In this document: piece by piece, positions 24,653 through 33,354 of the stretch
Numbering within the stretch: the first letter of the stretch is position 1
How the letters are laid out: each line of letters begins with the position of its first letter
Origin: Pseudalkalibacillus sp045920555
GTDB lineage: Bacteria; Bacillota; Bacilli; Bacillales; Fictibacillaceae
DNA length: 64,000 nucleotides
Assembly (NCBI RefSeq): GCF_045920555.1
Contig: NZ_CP174509.1
Coordinates: 4,278,001-4,342,000, forward strand
Direction: 5' to 3'
The notes under the pieces: generated by a model
What the model was told of the DNA's origin: nothing
Seen by the model: the letters and a program-made list of their open reading frames with translations, nothing else
Database searches by the model: none
Made by a program: the position numbers and the translations under genes

Positions 24653-25815
24653 TGCAATCCTCTTATCTATCCAAGAAGGTCGTGGATTTAAAACCATCGG
24701 GCATTCGCCGTTTTTTTGATTTAGCGGCTCAGATGAAAGATGTCATTTCCCTCGGAGTAGGTGAGCCTGATTTCGTAACGCCTTGGAATTTCATCGAACA
24801 AAGCTTTCATGCCCTTGAACAGGGATACACCTCCTATACTGAAAATGCGGGCATGATCGAGCTACGTAGGGAAATCAGTGCATATTTAAGCAGAAATTAT
24901 CGCTTAAGTTATGATCCAAGTGACCAGGTGATTGTTTCTGTTGGAGCAAGTCAGGCTATTGACCTTGCTCTCCGTGCGGTGATCGATCCTGGAGATGAAG
25001 TCATCGTTGTAGAACCGAGCTTTGTTGCTTATATGCCAACCGTTACGCTGGCTGGAGGAACACCGGTTATGATCCAAACCAAAGCGGAAGATGAATTTAA
25101 ACTGAAACCGGAACAAATTGAAGCCGCCATTACGCCAAATACAAAAGCGATCATACTATGTAATCCGAATAACCCGACCGGAACCTTTTTATCGCAAGAA
25201 GAATTAGAGCAACTGGCGACAGTTATCGAAAAGCATGACCTGCTCGTTCTATCTGATGAAATATACGCCGAACTCACTTATGACGATGACTACACAAGTT
25301 TCCCCTACATCACTGGAATGAAGGAGCGAACGATCCTGATCAGCGGGTTCTCCAAGGCATTTGCCATGACGGGCTGGCGACTTGGCTATGCAGCAGGACC
25401 AGCTCCATTAATCTCCGCTATGGTGAAAATTCATCAGTATACGATGATGTGTGCACCTACGATGGCACAGCACGCCGCCTTAGAAGCCCTGAAAAATGGA
25501 AGGCAGAGTGTCAATGACATGATTGAAAGCTATAAACAGAGAAGGAATTTTATCGTCAGCAGCTTGAATGAAATAAGATTGGAATGTCCAAATCCGGGGG
25601 GAGCGTTCTATGCCTTTCCATCGATTGAAGCTACCGGATTAACCTCAACTGAATTCGCTGAGCAGCTGTTGCAAGAAGAACAAGTTGCTGTCGTACCAGG
25701 TAATGTATTCGGCGCAAATGGCGAGGGTTACATCCGCTGTTCCTATGCAACATCCATCAAACAGCTTGATGAAGCTATGAAACGCATGAAAAGATTTGTG
25801 GAGAAACGAATTTAG
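24649..25815 (+). CDS. alaT: Class I aminotransferase, alanine aminotransferase AlaT-like
   Basis: This 388-residue fold-I PLP enzyme carries the cofactor lysine Lys236 in SGFSKAFAMTGWRLGY. NPNNPTG (172-178) binds the substrate carboxylate and LSDEIYAELTY contains the Asp that pairs with the pyridine nitrogen. It lies downstream of, and overlaps, an Lrp-type gene, like B. subtilis alaT (yugH), which makes alanine from pyruvate and glutamate. Substrate specificity is inferred from this context. Confidence 0.9.
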   Translation: MMQSSYLSKKVVDLKPSGIRRFFDLAAQMKDVISLGVGEPDFVTPWNFIEQSFHALEQGYTSYTENAGMIELRREISAYLSRNYRLSYDPSDQVIVSVGASQAIDLALRAVIDPGDEVIVVEPSFVAYMPTVTLAGGTPVMIQTKAEDEFKLKPEQIEAAITPNTKAIILCNPNNPTGTFLSQEELEQLATVIEKHDLLVLSDEIYAELTYDDDYTSFPYITGMKERTILISGFSKAFAMTGWRLGYAAGPAPLISAMVKIHQYTMMCAPTMAQHAALEALKNGRQSVNDMIESYKQRRNFIVSSLNEIRLECPNPGGAFYAFPSIEATGLTSTEFAEQLLQEEQVAVVPGNVFGANGEGYIRCSYATSIKQLDEAMKRMKRFVEKRI

Positions 25816-25937
25816 CTTTGCGCCCTATAGTTTTAAAGATAATAAAAATAGGCTTTTTTAAATATTAATGTTGATTTTTCACTTTTTTTAATACTTTCTT
25901 CAGTATAAACGCACAAGCTGGTCACTTCGGACGTAAC

Positions 25938-25985
25938 ACTCCTGCGGGAAAAGCGAGCCAGGCAAGACCTACACGCTATAAAAAT
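25938..25985. repeat. Fragment of a GC-rich Bacillaceae intergenic repeat
   Basis: ACTCCTGCGGGAAAAGCGAG and the following CCAGGCAAGACC match 44575-44606 with about five differences in 32 bases. The surrounding 25816-26208 is otherwise AT-rich and contains only the terminator at 25990-26034. Confidence 0.55.
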
Positions 25986-25989
25986 AAAA

Positions 25990-26034
25990 TAAAAAATAGG
26001 AAATTCCTCCATTGTGGAATTTCCTATTTTTTAT
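25990..26034 (+). terminator. Terminator of alaR-alaT
   Basis: A long perfect stem (AAAAAATAGGAAATTCC with GGAATTTCCTATTTTTT) around an 8-nt loop. It can act on both strands. Confidence 0.88.
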
Positions 26035-26208
26035 TCCCATGAAATCACCTATTATGTTCTCTCCCATAAAATTAACACGATTAATATGTCGGAAAATTCA
26101 GTCCTAATCCCATTCCGCGCAACCTTATTATACTTTCCCCATCAATGTTATTCCTATATATGAACAGTGATCCAAATGTAAGATTATTCGCGGATACGAA
26201 TAAAACTA

Positions 26209-26260
26209 TGTTAGAAAATCTTACATAACTTTTGGCATCTTCAAAAAACAAGTGTATAAT
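26209..26260 (+). promoter_or_regulatory. TnrA box and promoter of tnrA
   Basis: TGTTAGAAAATCTTACA (26209-26225) fits the TnrA/GlnR consensus TGTNANAWWWTNTNACA at every position. A -10 TATAAT lies at 26255-26260 with no good -35. The box centre is about 50 nt before the expected start, the position from which TnrA activates promoters. tnrA is therefore likely autoactivated. Confidence 0.8.
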
Positions 26261-26355
26261 TACGTAATAAGCAAACACTCCATGTAAATAAATTTAACAT
26301 ATTTGCTTTTGTTTAGTTAAAAGATAAGATTTTTCTATTCAAAAGAGGTGAACAT

Positions 26356-26676
26356 ATGTCAACTGACAAAAAATCTTATAAAAATAAAAAAGTGATGTCC
26401 ATTGGAATTATCAGTAAAATAACAGGATTATCGGAACGTAAAATTCGGTATTATGAAGAAAGAAAATTAATATTCCCAGAACGGACAGAGCGAGGTACGC
26501 GAAAATATTCATTTTCTGATGTTGAAATACTGATGGAAATCGCAAATCAAATTGAAGATGGGGTTCAGACCTATGAAATAAAAAAAGAAATGTCTAAAAA
26601 ACGAAAACAAACAAAAGATGACATCAACAAAATGATTCGCGGTCAATTAAATGCACATTTTCATTTGAGAAAATAG
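26356..26676 (+). CDS. tnrA: Global nitrogen regulator TnrA
   Basis: This 106-residue MerR-family regulator controls nitrogen genes when glutamine is scarce. VMSIGIISKITGLSERKIRYYEERKLI is the winged helix, RGTRKYSFSDVE the wing. The C-terminal GQLNAHFHLRK is the TnrA-type tail that contacts feedback-inhibited glutamine synthetase, which distinguishes it from GlnR in position and length. A perfect TnrA box lies upstream. Its neighbours include the ammonium transporter gene amtB, also with TnrA boxes. Confidence 0.92.
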   Translation: MSTDKKSYKNKKVMSIGIISKITGLSERKIRYYEERKLIFPERTERGTRKYSFSDVEILMEIANQIEDGVQTYEIKKEMSKKRKQTKDDINKMIRGQLNAHFHLRK

Positions 26677-26714
26677 AATAACTGGAACCAAACCTGGCGC
26701 CAGTTATTCTTTCT
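26676..26714. terminator. Bidirectional terminator between tnrA and the exonuclease gene
   Basis: GAATAACTGG (26676-26685) pairs with CCAGTTATTC (26700-26709), followed by TTTCT. It lies between convergent genes. Confidence 0.8.
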
Positions 26715-26723
26715 GTGTATACG

Positions 26724-27458
26724 TCAAAATTTATGAGAAAGCCTTTCATACAAATCGTGCAAGGTTTTGTATCCGAGATCCTGAATTCTGTTCAGATATA
26801 TACTCCATAATTGCGCAGTCAATTTTGCATCCCCTAATGCATGATGACGTTCGATTACAGGAATCCCACAATATTCACAGCAGTCTTCCAATCGGACCAG
26901 GTTGATATTCGGTTCTGCAATTTTAAATAAAAACGACGTATCGACAATTCGGTGTTTGAATTGCGATCGGAACAGTTTCCGGTTTGTATGCTGGAGGAAA
27001 TTTTTTTCATGGTTAGAATGATGCGCCACAAGCACATTCCCTCTTACAAAATTATAAAACTCGATAAGCACTTGTTGCAGATCGGGAGCATTTTTCAAAT
27101 CCTCGTTTTTTATTCCTGTCAACTCTATTATTTCAGCGGGAAGCGTTCGATCGCAACGTACAAGCGAATAATAGGTTTCATTATGTTGAATGTTGCTCCC
27201 CTTCACTTTTATCGCACCTATCGAGATGATTTCATCACCTTGATCAGGATAGAAACCCGTTGTCTCTAAATCGAATACAACGACGTTCAAATCTTTTAAA
27301 GGAACGGATAAACTTTCTCCTGCTTTCATTTCTTTTTCCAATCGTCTTAAAAAGGCAAGATGCTGGGGATTCGTTTGTCCTTGTAACGGTGCATAAATAC
27401 TTGAACCCACCTTACCTTGTACCTGTTTCATAAACTGAATGATCGGATCAATTTTCAT
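26724..27458 (-). CDS. 3'-5' exonuclease (DnaQ/PolC-epsilon type)
   Basis: This protein of about 244 residues is of the DEDD exonuclease superfamily. VVFDLETTGFYPDQGDEIISIGA is Exo I with the catalytic Asp-x-Glu (longer stretch abbreviated in meaning), VAHHSNHEKNF is Exo II and RHHALGDAKLTAQLW is Exo III with His and Asp. AAAGGATG precedes the ATG at 27456-27458, inside the end of the upstream gene, so the two are translationally coupled. Its link to nitrogen control is only by position in the amtB operon. Confidence 0.86.
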   Translation of the reverse strand: MKIDPIIQFMKQVQGKVGSSIYAPLQGQTNPQHLAFLRRLEKEMKAGESLSVPLKDLNVVVFDLETTGFYPDQGDEIISIGAIKVKGSNIQHNETYYSLVRCDRTLPAEIIELTGIKNEDLKNAPDLQQVLIEFYNFVRGNVLVAHHSNHEKNFLQHTNRKLFRSQFKHRIVDTSFLFKIAEPNINLVRLEDCCEYCGIPVIERHHALGDAKLTAQLWSIYLNRIQDLGYKTLHDLYERLSHKF

Positions 27459-28446
27459 GATCCAACATCCTTTTGATGACGGTTCCGGTATAATCCTGTA
27501 GCTTTTTACCATTCCTCAAGACTTGTTTGATTTCATTTCTTTCATATTTGTCGAGTTTTTTCACATTAAGATAATGAACATCATCATATACTTCTGAAAC
27601 TTCATGATGTTGCAGTCGGAAATGCAACAACTTTTCAAAATCAACTTTGTAGCACTCTAACTTCTTATATTCAGGAAATTCACAAAGCTTCACAAGCCTT
27701 ACCAATGTAGATGGTTCGACTATATTTTCTTTGATCGCCAATAAACGGATCGCATTGATATAAGGAAAGAATCCTGAATGTTTCATATCAATGTACCCCG
27801 CATGTGATCCGTGTGACTCGGTTAGGATTTGACGAAATACACCAACCGCTTTCTTAACATGCCTGGTATTTTCGAACAGGCGGTATAAAAAATGAGGCCT
27901 TTTCTCAATATATTGGTGCAACTGCTGCTTAAAACGGGTAATATCATCTTTTTCCCCAACTAGAACCCTAGCATCATAAAAGATCAACAAAAAACGAATC
28001 GATTCAAAGCTTTCTTCTTCCAACCACTGTCCAATTTGCTTTTCCCACTCTTGTTCCGATTTACACCATAACGGATTTGAACTCATCACATCTCCATCGC
28101 AATATGGATATCCAATTTCATACAAGCCTAAAGAGATTTCTCTGCCCAACTCTCTGAAATACTCCCTCGATTTCTCGTTTGATACCTGAAAAACCAAACC
28201 ATGATCCTGATCGCTAACAATCGCTTGTTCAAATCTACCCGCACTGCCCATGACAAACCATGAAAATCGACAAGGCGGAGGCCCTAATTTTTCCTCAACT
28301 ACACTTAAAGCTATATCAAAAAGTCTCTGCATGACGATGTCATGAAAATGATTTAACTCACTATTACTCGTCTGATGCTTTTCAATATGGGAGTCATGCC
28401 AAGTTTTCAGTGTTTCATACGGTCTATGAAGATCAGTTTCATTCAT
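27448..28446 (-). CDS. DUF294 putative nucleotidyltransferase (GlnD-like)
   Basis: This 332-residue protein has a nucleotidyltransferase domain with the GlnD-like signature FVMGSAGRFEQAIVSDQDHG (GSxGR and DxD catalytic acids) at about residues 64-83. A helical substrate-binding C-terminal domain (DUF294_C type) follows. There is no CBS or cNMP domain, unlike many relatives. It lies directly downstream of amtB and upstream of an exonuclease gene it overlaps. By analogy with GlnD it might modify a PII-like or other partner, but no glnK is present in the window. Confidence 0.82.
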   Translation of the reverse strand: MNETDLHRPYETLKTWHDSHIEKHQTSNSELNHFHDIVMQRLFDIALSVVEEKLGPPPCRFSWFVMGSAGRFEQAIVSDQDHGLVFQVSNEKSREYFRELGREISLGLYEIGYPYCDGDVMSSNPLWCKSEQEWEKQIGQWLEEESFESIRFLLIFYDARVLVGEKDDITRFKQQLHQYIEKRPHFLYRLFENTRHVKKAVGVFRQILTESHGSHAGYIDMKHSGFFPYINAIRLLAIKENIVEPSTLVRLVKLCEFPEYKKLECYKVDFEKLLHFRLQHHEVSEVYDDVHYLNVKKLDKYERNEIKQVLRNGKKLQDYTGTVIKRMLDHEN

Positions 28447-28469
28447 TCAAGCACTCCCTTCAACTTTTA

Positions 28470-28499
28470 AAGGAGGTGACCTTTTGAGTCTACCTCCTT
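28470..28499 (-). terminator. Hairpin between amtB and the DUF294 gene
   Basis: AAGGAGGT and ACCTCCTT pair across a 14-nt loop, followed on the minus strand by TTTAAAAG. The T-run is weak, so this may be partial termination or RNA processing that lowers downstream expression. Confidence 0.5.
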
Positions 28500-28512
28500 G
28501 TTCTACCAAAGA

Positions 28513-29784
28513 TTAGCTGCTGATTTTTTTCTGTTCTTTTGTCAAAAAGGCTTCTGGATACCCGTAGGATCCATGTTCACTTAAGTCTAAGCCCATAATT
28601 TCTTCCTCTTCCGTGACACGCAATCCTTTCATTGTTTTTTTCATGATATACAAAAGTACAAATGATACCGCAAAGGCGTAAGCACCCGACACCGCGACAC
28701 CCATAGCTTGCACGCCTAGTTGCGTGAATCCACCACCATAAAATAAACCAGGCAATCCAACAGCCGCCAATTCGGGAGTAGCAAACAATCCGGTAGACAA
28801 CGTTCCCCATATCCCGGCAGCTCCGTGAACGGACAGTGCAAAGATCGGATCATCTACCTTAAGTTTTTCGAAAAGCTTCATACTGTAGAAGACAATTACA
28901 CCTGCAACTAAACCGATGATCACTGCAGCCCACGTCTCAACAAAAGCACAAGATGCTGTTATGGCAACAAGTCCTGCCAGTGCACCATTCAACATGGTCG
29001 GAATGTCCGATTTCCCAAGAACCATCCACGAAATGATCAAAGCGGAAACCGCCCCAGCACCAGCCGCTAAATTTGTATTCAACGCTACAAATCCGAAAAA
29101 TCCATCATCGACGACAAATGTACTACCGGCATTAAAACCGAACCAGCCGATCCATAAAACGAGAACACCTAAAGCGGTGAAAACTTGATTGTGGCCATGT
29201 AAATTGTTAGCAGTTCCATTTTTATTGAACTTTCCCAACCTCGGTTTCAAAAGAATAGTGGCAGCGAAAGCAGCCATTGCTCCTGTCAAATGGACTACGG
29301 TAGAACCTGCAAAATCCTGCTTTCCATGTTCTCCTAACCAGCCTCCTCCCCAAATCCAATGTGCCACTACAGGATAAACGAGAGCAGAGAACAGGATGGC
29401 GAATACAACATAGACAGAAAGTTTCGCTCGCTCCGCAAATCCTCCAAACGCAATCGTCAACGAAATACCGGCAAACGCAAGCTGGAACATGAAGTAAGCC
29501 GCTGTCGAATAACTCATCCCTTCTATTTCATAACCAGAATAGAAAAAATCAGACAACCCGACCAAAAAGTTTCCATTTTCTCCAAAAATGAATCCGTATC
29601 CCAATGCCCAAAACACAATAGAGGAAATGCCAAACGTAAAAATTGTTTTTCCTGCAATATGACCTGCATTTTTCATGCGGGTCGACCCTGCTTCGAGTAA
29701 AATAAACCCGCCTTGCATAAAGATTACTAAAATAGCGCCTAGAATCAACCAAACACTATTTAATGAAAACATGATGTCTTCCAT
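28513..29784 (-). CDS. amtB: Ammonium transporter AmtB
   Basis: This is an 11-helix Amt/Rh channel protein of about 423 residues that imports ammonium. Conserved blocks include FMLFQLAFA (FQLAFAGISLTIAFGGFAERAK), GGWLGEHGKQDFAGSTVVHL with the first pore His, and FALSVHGAAGIWG with the second. The frame is open to 29841, but that extension crosses a TnrA operator. AGGGGG before the ATG at 29782-29784 marks the start MEDIMFSLNS. Two TnrA boxes lie upstream. The usual downstream glnK is replaced by the DUF294 gene. Confidence 0.94.
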   Translation of the reverse strand: MEDIMFSLNSVWLILGAILVIFMQGGFILLEAGSTRMKNAGHIAGKTIFTFGISSIVFWALGYGFIFGENGNFLVGLSDFFYSGYEIEGMSYSTAAYFMFQLAFAGISLTIAFGGFAERAKLSVYVVFAILFSALVYPVVAHWIWGGGWLGEHGKQDFAGSTVVHLTGAMAAFAATILLKPRLGKFNKNGTANNLHGHNQVFTALGVLVLWIGWFGFNAGSTFVVDDGFFGFVALNTNLAAGAGAVSALIISWMVLGKSDIPTMLNGALAGLVAITASCAFVETWAAVIIGLVAGVIVFYSMKLFEKLKVDDPIFALSVHGAAGIWGTLSTGLFATPELAAVGLPGLFYGGGFTQLGVQAMGVAVSGAYAFAVSFVLLYIMKKTMKGLRVTEEEEIMGLDLSEHGSYGYPEAFLTKEQKKISS

Positions 29785-29820
29785 GAATAATCCCCCTATG
29801 TCAGATTTGTTGTCGTATGA

Positions 29821-29837
29821 TGTTATAAAATCTAACA
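29821..29837 (-). promoter_or_regulatory. TnrA box 1 of amtB (downstream of promoter)
   Basis: TGTTATAAAATCTAACA fits TGTNANAWWWTNTNACA fully. It lies just after the predicted transcription start, so binding here could repress, for instance by GlnR, which reads the same consensus. Confidence 0.75.
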
Positions 29838-29856
29838 TCAACCTTGTTGTGTATAT

Positions 29857-29905
29857 TTTATACTCTTAAATATGACAATCAACTTCTATGTAAGATAATC
29901 TGACA
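29857..29905 (-). promoter_or_regulatory. TnrA box 2 and promoter of amtB
   Basis: TGTAAGATAATCTGACA (29889-29905) fits the TnrA consensus fully. On the minus strand a TATAAA -10 (29857-29862) puts the box centre near -47, the activating position. Confidence 0.78.
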
Positions 29906-29946
29906 TAGTTTTCTCGTTCTTATGGATTTTCCTTATGAAAACATAA

Positions 29947-29985
29947 GAAAAACGCAGGGCTTCATTGGAAATCACCTGCGTTTTT
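29947..29985 (-). terminator. Terminator of the SSS symporter operon
   Basis: AAAAACGCAGG and CCTGCGTTTTT pair across a 16-nt loop, between the symporter stop and the amtB control region. Confidence 0.88.
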
Positions 29986-30037
29986 AGTTTGTGAATCAAT
30001 TGTGTCAAATAAATATTTCATAGAATTGATGAATCTG

Positions 30038-31504
30038 TTAACCTATATTCCTATAGTCAGCAGCTATCTTCACATCTTTAACCTGCGTAATTGCACTGAC
30101 GACGATGACGATTAGGACGTTGCAGATCAGCCCTAGAATTCCAGCATGGATATCAAAAGGTGTCGACGGGGCTACAAGCTGATAGTAGTAGTTGACGACA
30201 GTACCGACAATTAATCCAGTGATGATAGCAGGGGCTGTAACACGTTTCGAATATAATGCCCCATATACACCAGGAGCGAATTGGACGATTGAGCCGTAAG
30301 CTCCTAGAAGTAAAGCAATCAGTCCCTGTCCTCCAAATACGGTTATGAAGTATGCGAGTGCACCGATGACAAATACGCCGATCCGCATGATCAAAAGCGT
30401 ACTTCTATCAGAGATATCAGTCTTTACGTTCTTGATGACACCGTCAGTGAACTCCAGGGAAGCACTGTGGGTGATGGCATCAGCTGTTGACATGGCGGCA
30501 GCTAGAGCACCTGCACCAACAAGACCATAAATCCAACCAGGAAGACTTAGTGCTGTCGTAATCAAATAAGGAAGAATTTCATCCGGTGACCCAAGGTCAG
30601 AAGAATTGACCACATTAACGGCTGCAAATCCAACAAGCAATAGTGGAACCAAAAACAGGGCGAATACGGGATAGATCAAAACCGTTTTTTTGATCGTCCG
30701 GGCGTTTGAAGCATAGGATTTCGAAAACAGGTGCGGCCACATCAAGAAACCGATCAATGAAACGAGGATTGTCGTCGTATAAGCTGTTGGGGACATGGTC
30801 GAACCTGCATTTCCGATTTCAAGAAATCCTGGATTCGATTCAATGATTTCCGTAAACATACCAGAGACACTATTATGAAGCTGTTTGACGATAGCTAGTC
30901 CAACTACCCATGAGATGATGATCATCAAGAGACCCTGGAAAACATCAGACCAAGCAGCAGCTCTCAGTCCTCCCGTAGCCACATATATGACAACGATTCC
31001 ATACGATAATAAAGCTCCTAGCCAAAATGGAATACGACCTTCCGTCATGATGTTGAAGATATAGGCCATCCCTTTCATCTGGGTAGCAAGGTACTGGATC
31101 GAGGCAAGCAGTGCAATCAATCCGATTAAAATCGGAAGTAATCTTCCCCCGAATCTTTTTTTCAAAAACCCTGATACAGTATAAATGTTATACTTCCTTC
31201 CAATCTTCCCGATTTTCGGACCGATGATATACCACGGAAGGATTGCAAATGCAGTATAAGTCAAAATATATAGGGCAGGAGCACCTTGTGAATATGCCCA
31301 GCCTGGCGCACCCAGAAATGAAAAAGCACTGAATACCGCTCCACCCATCAGGAACCACATGACGATGAGGCCGAGTTTCCCACCGGCTACAGCAAACTCA
31401 TCCAATGATCCTTTGTCTTGTCCCCTACCGGCCAACACACCGATTATAAGTGCAATGACTAAATAACCAATCATCAAAACCATTGCAATTTGCCAGTCTG
31501 CCAT
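30038..31504 (-). CDS. SSS-family sodium:solute symporter
   Basis: This is a 488-residue carrier with about 13 transmembrane helices. The N-terminal sequence GYLVIALIIGVLAGRG and AVAGGKLGLIVMWFLMGGAVFSAFSF, and later GGLRAAAWSDVFQGLLM, are typical of the solute:sodium symporter family (PanF/YhjB-like). A small DUF3311 protein gene lies immediately upstream, as with yhjC-yhjB of Bacillus. Co-transcription with two amidohydrolases suggests it imports an amide- or carbamoyl-containing substrate. GGGAGGGG precedes the ATG. Confidence 0.9.
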   Translation of the reverse strand: MADWQIAMVLMIGYLVIALIIGVLAGRGQDKGSLDEFAVAGGKLGLIVMWFLMGGAVFSAFSFLGAPGWAYSQGAPALYILTYTAFAILPWYIIGPKIGKIGRKYNIYTVSGFLKKRFGGRLLPILIGLIALLASIQYLATQMKGMAYIFNIMTEGRIPFWLGALLSYGIVVIYVATGGLRAAAWSDVFQGLLMIIISWVVGLAIVKQLHNSVSGMFTEIIESNPGFLEIGNAGSTMSPTAYTTTILVSLIGFLMWPHLFSKSYASNARTIKKTVLIYPVFALFLVPLLLVGFAAVNVVNSSDLGSPDEILPYLITTALSLPGWIYGLVGAGALAAAMSTADAITHSASLEFTDGVIKNVKTDISDRSTLLIMRIGVFVIGALAYFITVFGGQGLIALLLGAYGSIVQFAPGVYGALYSKRVTAPAIITGLIVGTVVNYYYQLVAPSTPFDIHAGILGLICNVLIVIVVSAITQVKDVKIAADYRNIG

Positions 31505-31726
31505 CTAGTTCCCCTCCCTTTCATCTTTATCTGGGTCGATTCTATATAAAACTAAGACAATCAAGAAAGCGATGATAATCCATAAAATCACCCAAAACAC
31601 GGAAAAGGGAAGCCCCATGACCATCGGAGTGGCACGATTTCCTACTGAAAACAATGGAAAGAGCAAGAGTAATAACGGAATAAGAAGTGATAGACAGTAT
31701 ATCGTAGTGAATTTCTTTTTACTCAT
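31505..31726 (-). CDS. Small DUF3311/YhjC-like membrane protein
   Basis: This 73-residue protein has two hydrophobic helices (about 8-28 and 38-62) and a charged tail, YRIDPDKDEREGN. Small proteins of this kind (DUF3311/YhjC) are encoded next to SSS symporters and are thought to be accessory subunits. Its ATG overlaps the stop of the upstream amidohydrolase gene, and its stop touches the symporter start. Confidence 0.82.
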   Translation of the reverse strand: MSKKKFTTIYCLSLLIPLLLLLFPLFSVGNRATPMVMGLPFSVFWVILWIIIAFLIVLVLYRIDPDKDEREGN

Positions 31727-33336
31727 CGAACAGCCTCCCTGGAAGATTTGGACACGACGATTTCACCATCAAGTACAGTCATTTCAACTTTCAAATCTTT
31801 TAATCGATCGGTTTCACATTCTAGTATCGAATCACTCAAAACGACAAAGTCAGCAAGCTTCCCTACTTCGATGCTGCCTTTGATGTGATCTTCATTACTG
31901 GCATAAGCGCCATACCAGGTGTAGGCCTTGATCGCTTCTTGAACGGTGATCTTCTGTGTATCACCGACCAGGCTCCCGGATTTACTCTGTCGATTGACGG
32001 CAGCATGGATACCATAGAGGGGATTAACTGTCGTAATGGGACTATCAGACCCTATTGCAAATGGAATCCCATGGTCAGCAAAGCTTTTCAGCGGGAATAT
32101 CGTATGGATTCGTTCTCCATAATCTTTGATATAGCCATCACCGAATTCATATACGAATGCAGGATTCGGAATGGGGACGACTTCCAAGGCTTTTATTTTC
32201 TCCACTAAATCCGGGGGAGTCATACCGGCATGCTCGATCCGGTGCCGGTGGTTTGATCTTGGATACTGTTCAAGCGCTCTATGGATCGACCCGATCATCA
32301 TCTCCACTGCTTGGTCGCCAATCGCGTGTGCAGTGATCTGCCAGCCCTTTTCGTGCGCTTTTCCAAGAATGGAATCAAGTTCTTCCTGGTTGAGATATAA
32401 AATACCGGAATCCTTTGGATTACTTGTATAAGGAGCTCTAGTTTTCGCAGTTGGGCCGCTACTGCTACCATCAATGAAAACTTTGGCTGGGCCAATCTTG
32501 AACCACTCGTCACCAAGACCTGTCATCATCCCGCTCTCAAGACCTTTTTCCACCATCCCCGGAGAATCCTTGAGAGAACCGTAAAGAGCATAGACACGCT
32601 GTTTGACCTTTTTATCCTGTACAGCCCTTTGAAGATAGCGAATATGATCCGGTCCGTATCCGCCCGCATCATGCACGCTCGTAATCCCCATTGCAAGATA
32701 GTCTTGTGAGGCAAGTTCCAATCCCTTCAAGATTTCCGATTCTGAATAATTGGCCAAAAGGAACATATTCATGTGGGCTGCTTCCAGAAGCAGTCCTGTT
32801 AATTCATCGTTTTCCCTGACATATTTCCCTCCAGGAGGATCTGCCGTACTGTTACTGATCTCAGCCATATCAAGGGCTTTTGAATTTACACATGAAATAT
32901 GACCGCAAGTCCGGACGACGATGATCGGATGTTCAGTAGAAACTTCATCAAGGTCCCAGCGGGTCAGATGTCTTCCATCAGCTAAATTGTTCTGGTTATA
33001 TCCCCAGCCGCGTATCCATTCTCCCCGAGGAGTCGATTGAGCGGCTTCCTCCAGTTTTTGCTGAAGTTCACGAATGTCTTCAACCTCTTTTCCATTCACA
33101 CCTAACAGACTCGTCCCATAGAGTTCAAGATGGGCATGAGCATCAATGAAACCGGGTAATAAGCTTTTACCTTTCAAGTCGATGATCTCCGTATTTTCAT
33201 CGGTAGTGGCCAGAATCTTTTCATTCGTCCCCACAGAAAGGATATGGTTTTCATATACGGCTACAGCTTCATGTACCGCGAATTGAGCATCTACGGCAAT
33301 GACTTCTCCATTAAAAAATGCCTTCGTTGCTTTCAA
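31723..33336 (-). CDS. YtcJ-type amidohydrolase
   Basis: This metal-dependent hydrolase of about 537 residues has the amidohydrolase-3 TIM barrel. DAHAHLELYG holds the HxH metal site, TSVHDAGGYGPD and HAIGDQAVEM further ligands, and GSDSPITTVNPLYGIHAAVNR the late Asp. N- and C-terminal strands form the composite beta domain. GGGAG precedes both a GTG at 33345 and a TTG at 33336. Spacing favours TTG. It is followed by the DUF3311 and symporter genes and preceded by an M20-type hydrolase, together a likely catabolic operon. Confidence 0.88.
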   Translation of the reverse strand: MKATKAFFNGEVIAVDAQFAVHEAVAVYENHILSVGTNEKILATTDENTEIIDLKGKSLLPGFIDAHAHLELYGTSLLGVNGKEVEDIRELQQKLEEAAQSTPRGEWIRGWGYNQNNLADGRHLTRWDLDEVSTEHPIIVVRTCGHISCVNSKALDMAEISNSTADPPGGKYVRENDELTGLLLEAAHMNMFLLANYSESEILKGLELASQDYLAMGITSVHDAGGYGPDHIRYLQRAVQDKKVKQRVYALYGSLKDSPGMVEKGLESGMMTGLGDEWFKIGPAKVFIDGSSSGPTAKTRAPYTSNPKDSGILYLNQEELDSILGKAHEKGWQITAHAIGDQAVEMMIGSIHRALEQYPRSNHRHRIEHAGMTPPDLVEKIKALEVVPIPNPAFVYEFGDGYIKDYGERIHTIFPLKSFADHGIPFAIGSDSPITTVNPLYGIHAAVNRQSKSGSLVGDTQKITVQEAIKAYTWYGAYASNEDHIKGSIEVGKLADFVVLSDSILECETDRLKDLKVEMTVLDGEIVVSKSSREAVR

Positions 33337-33354
33337 AAAGATCACTCCCGATCA

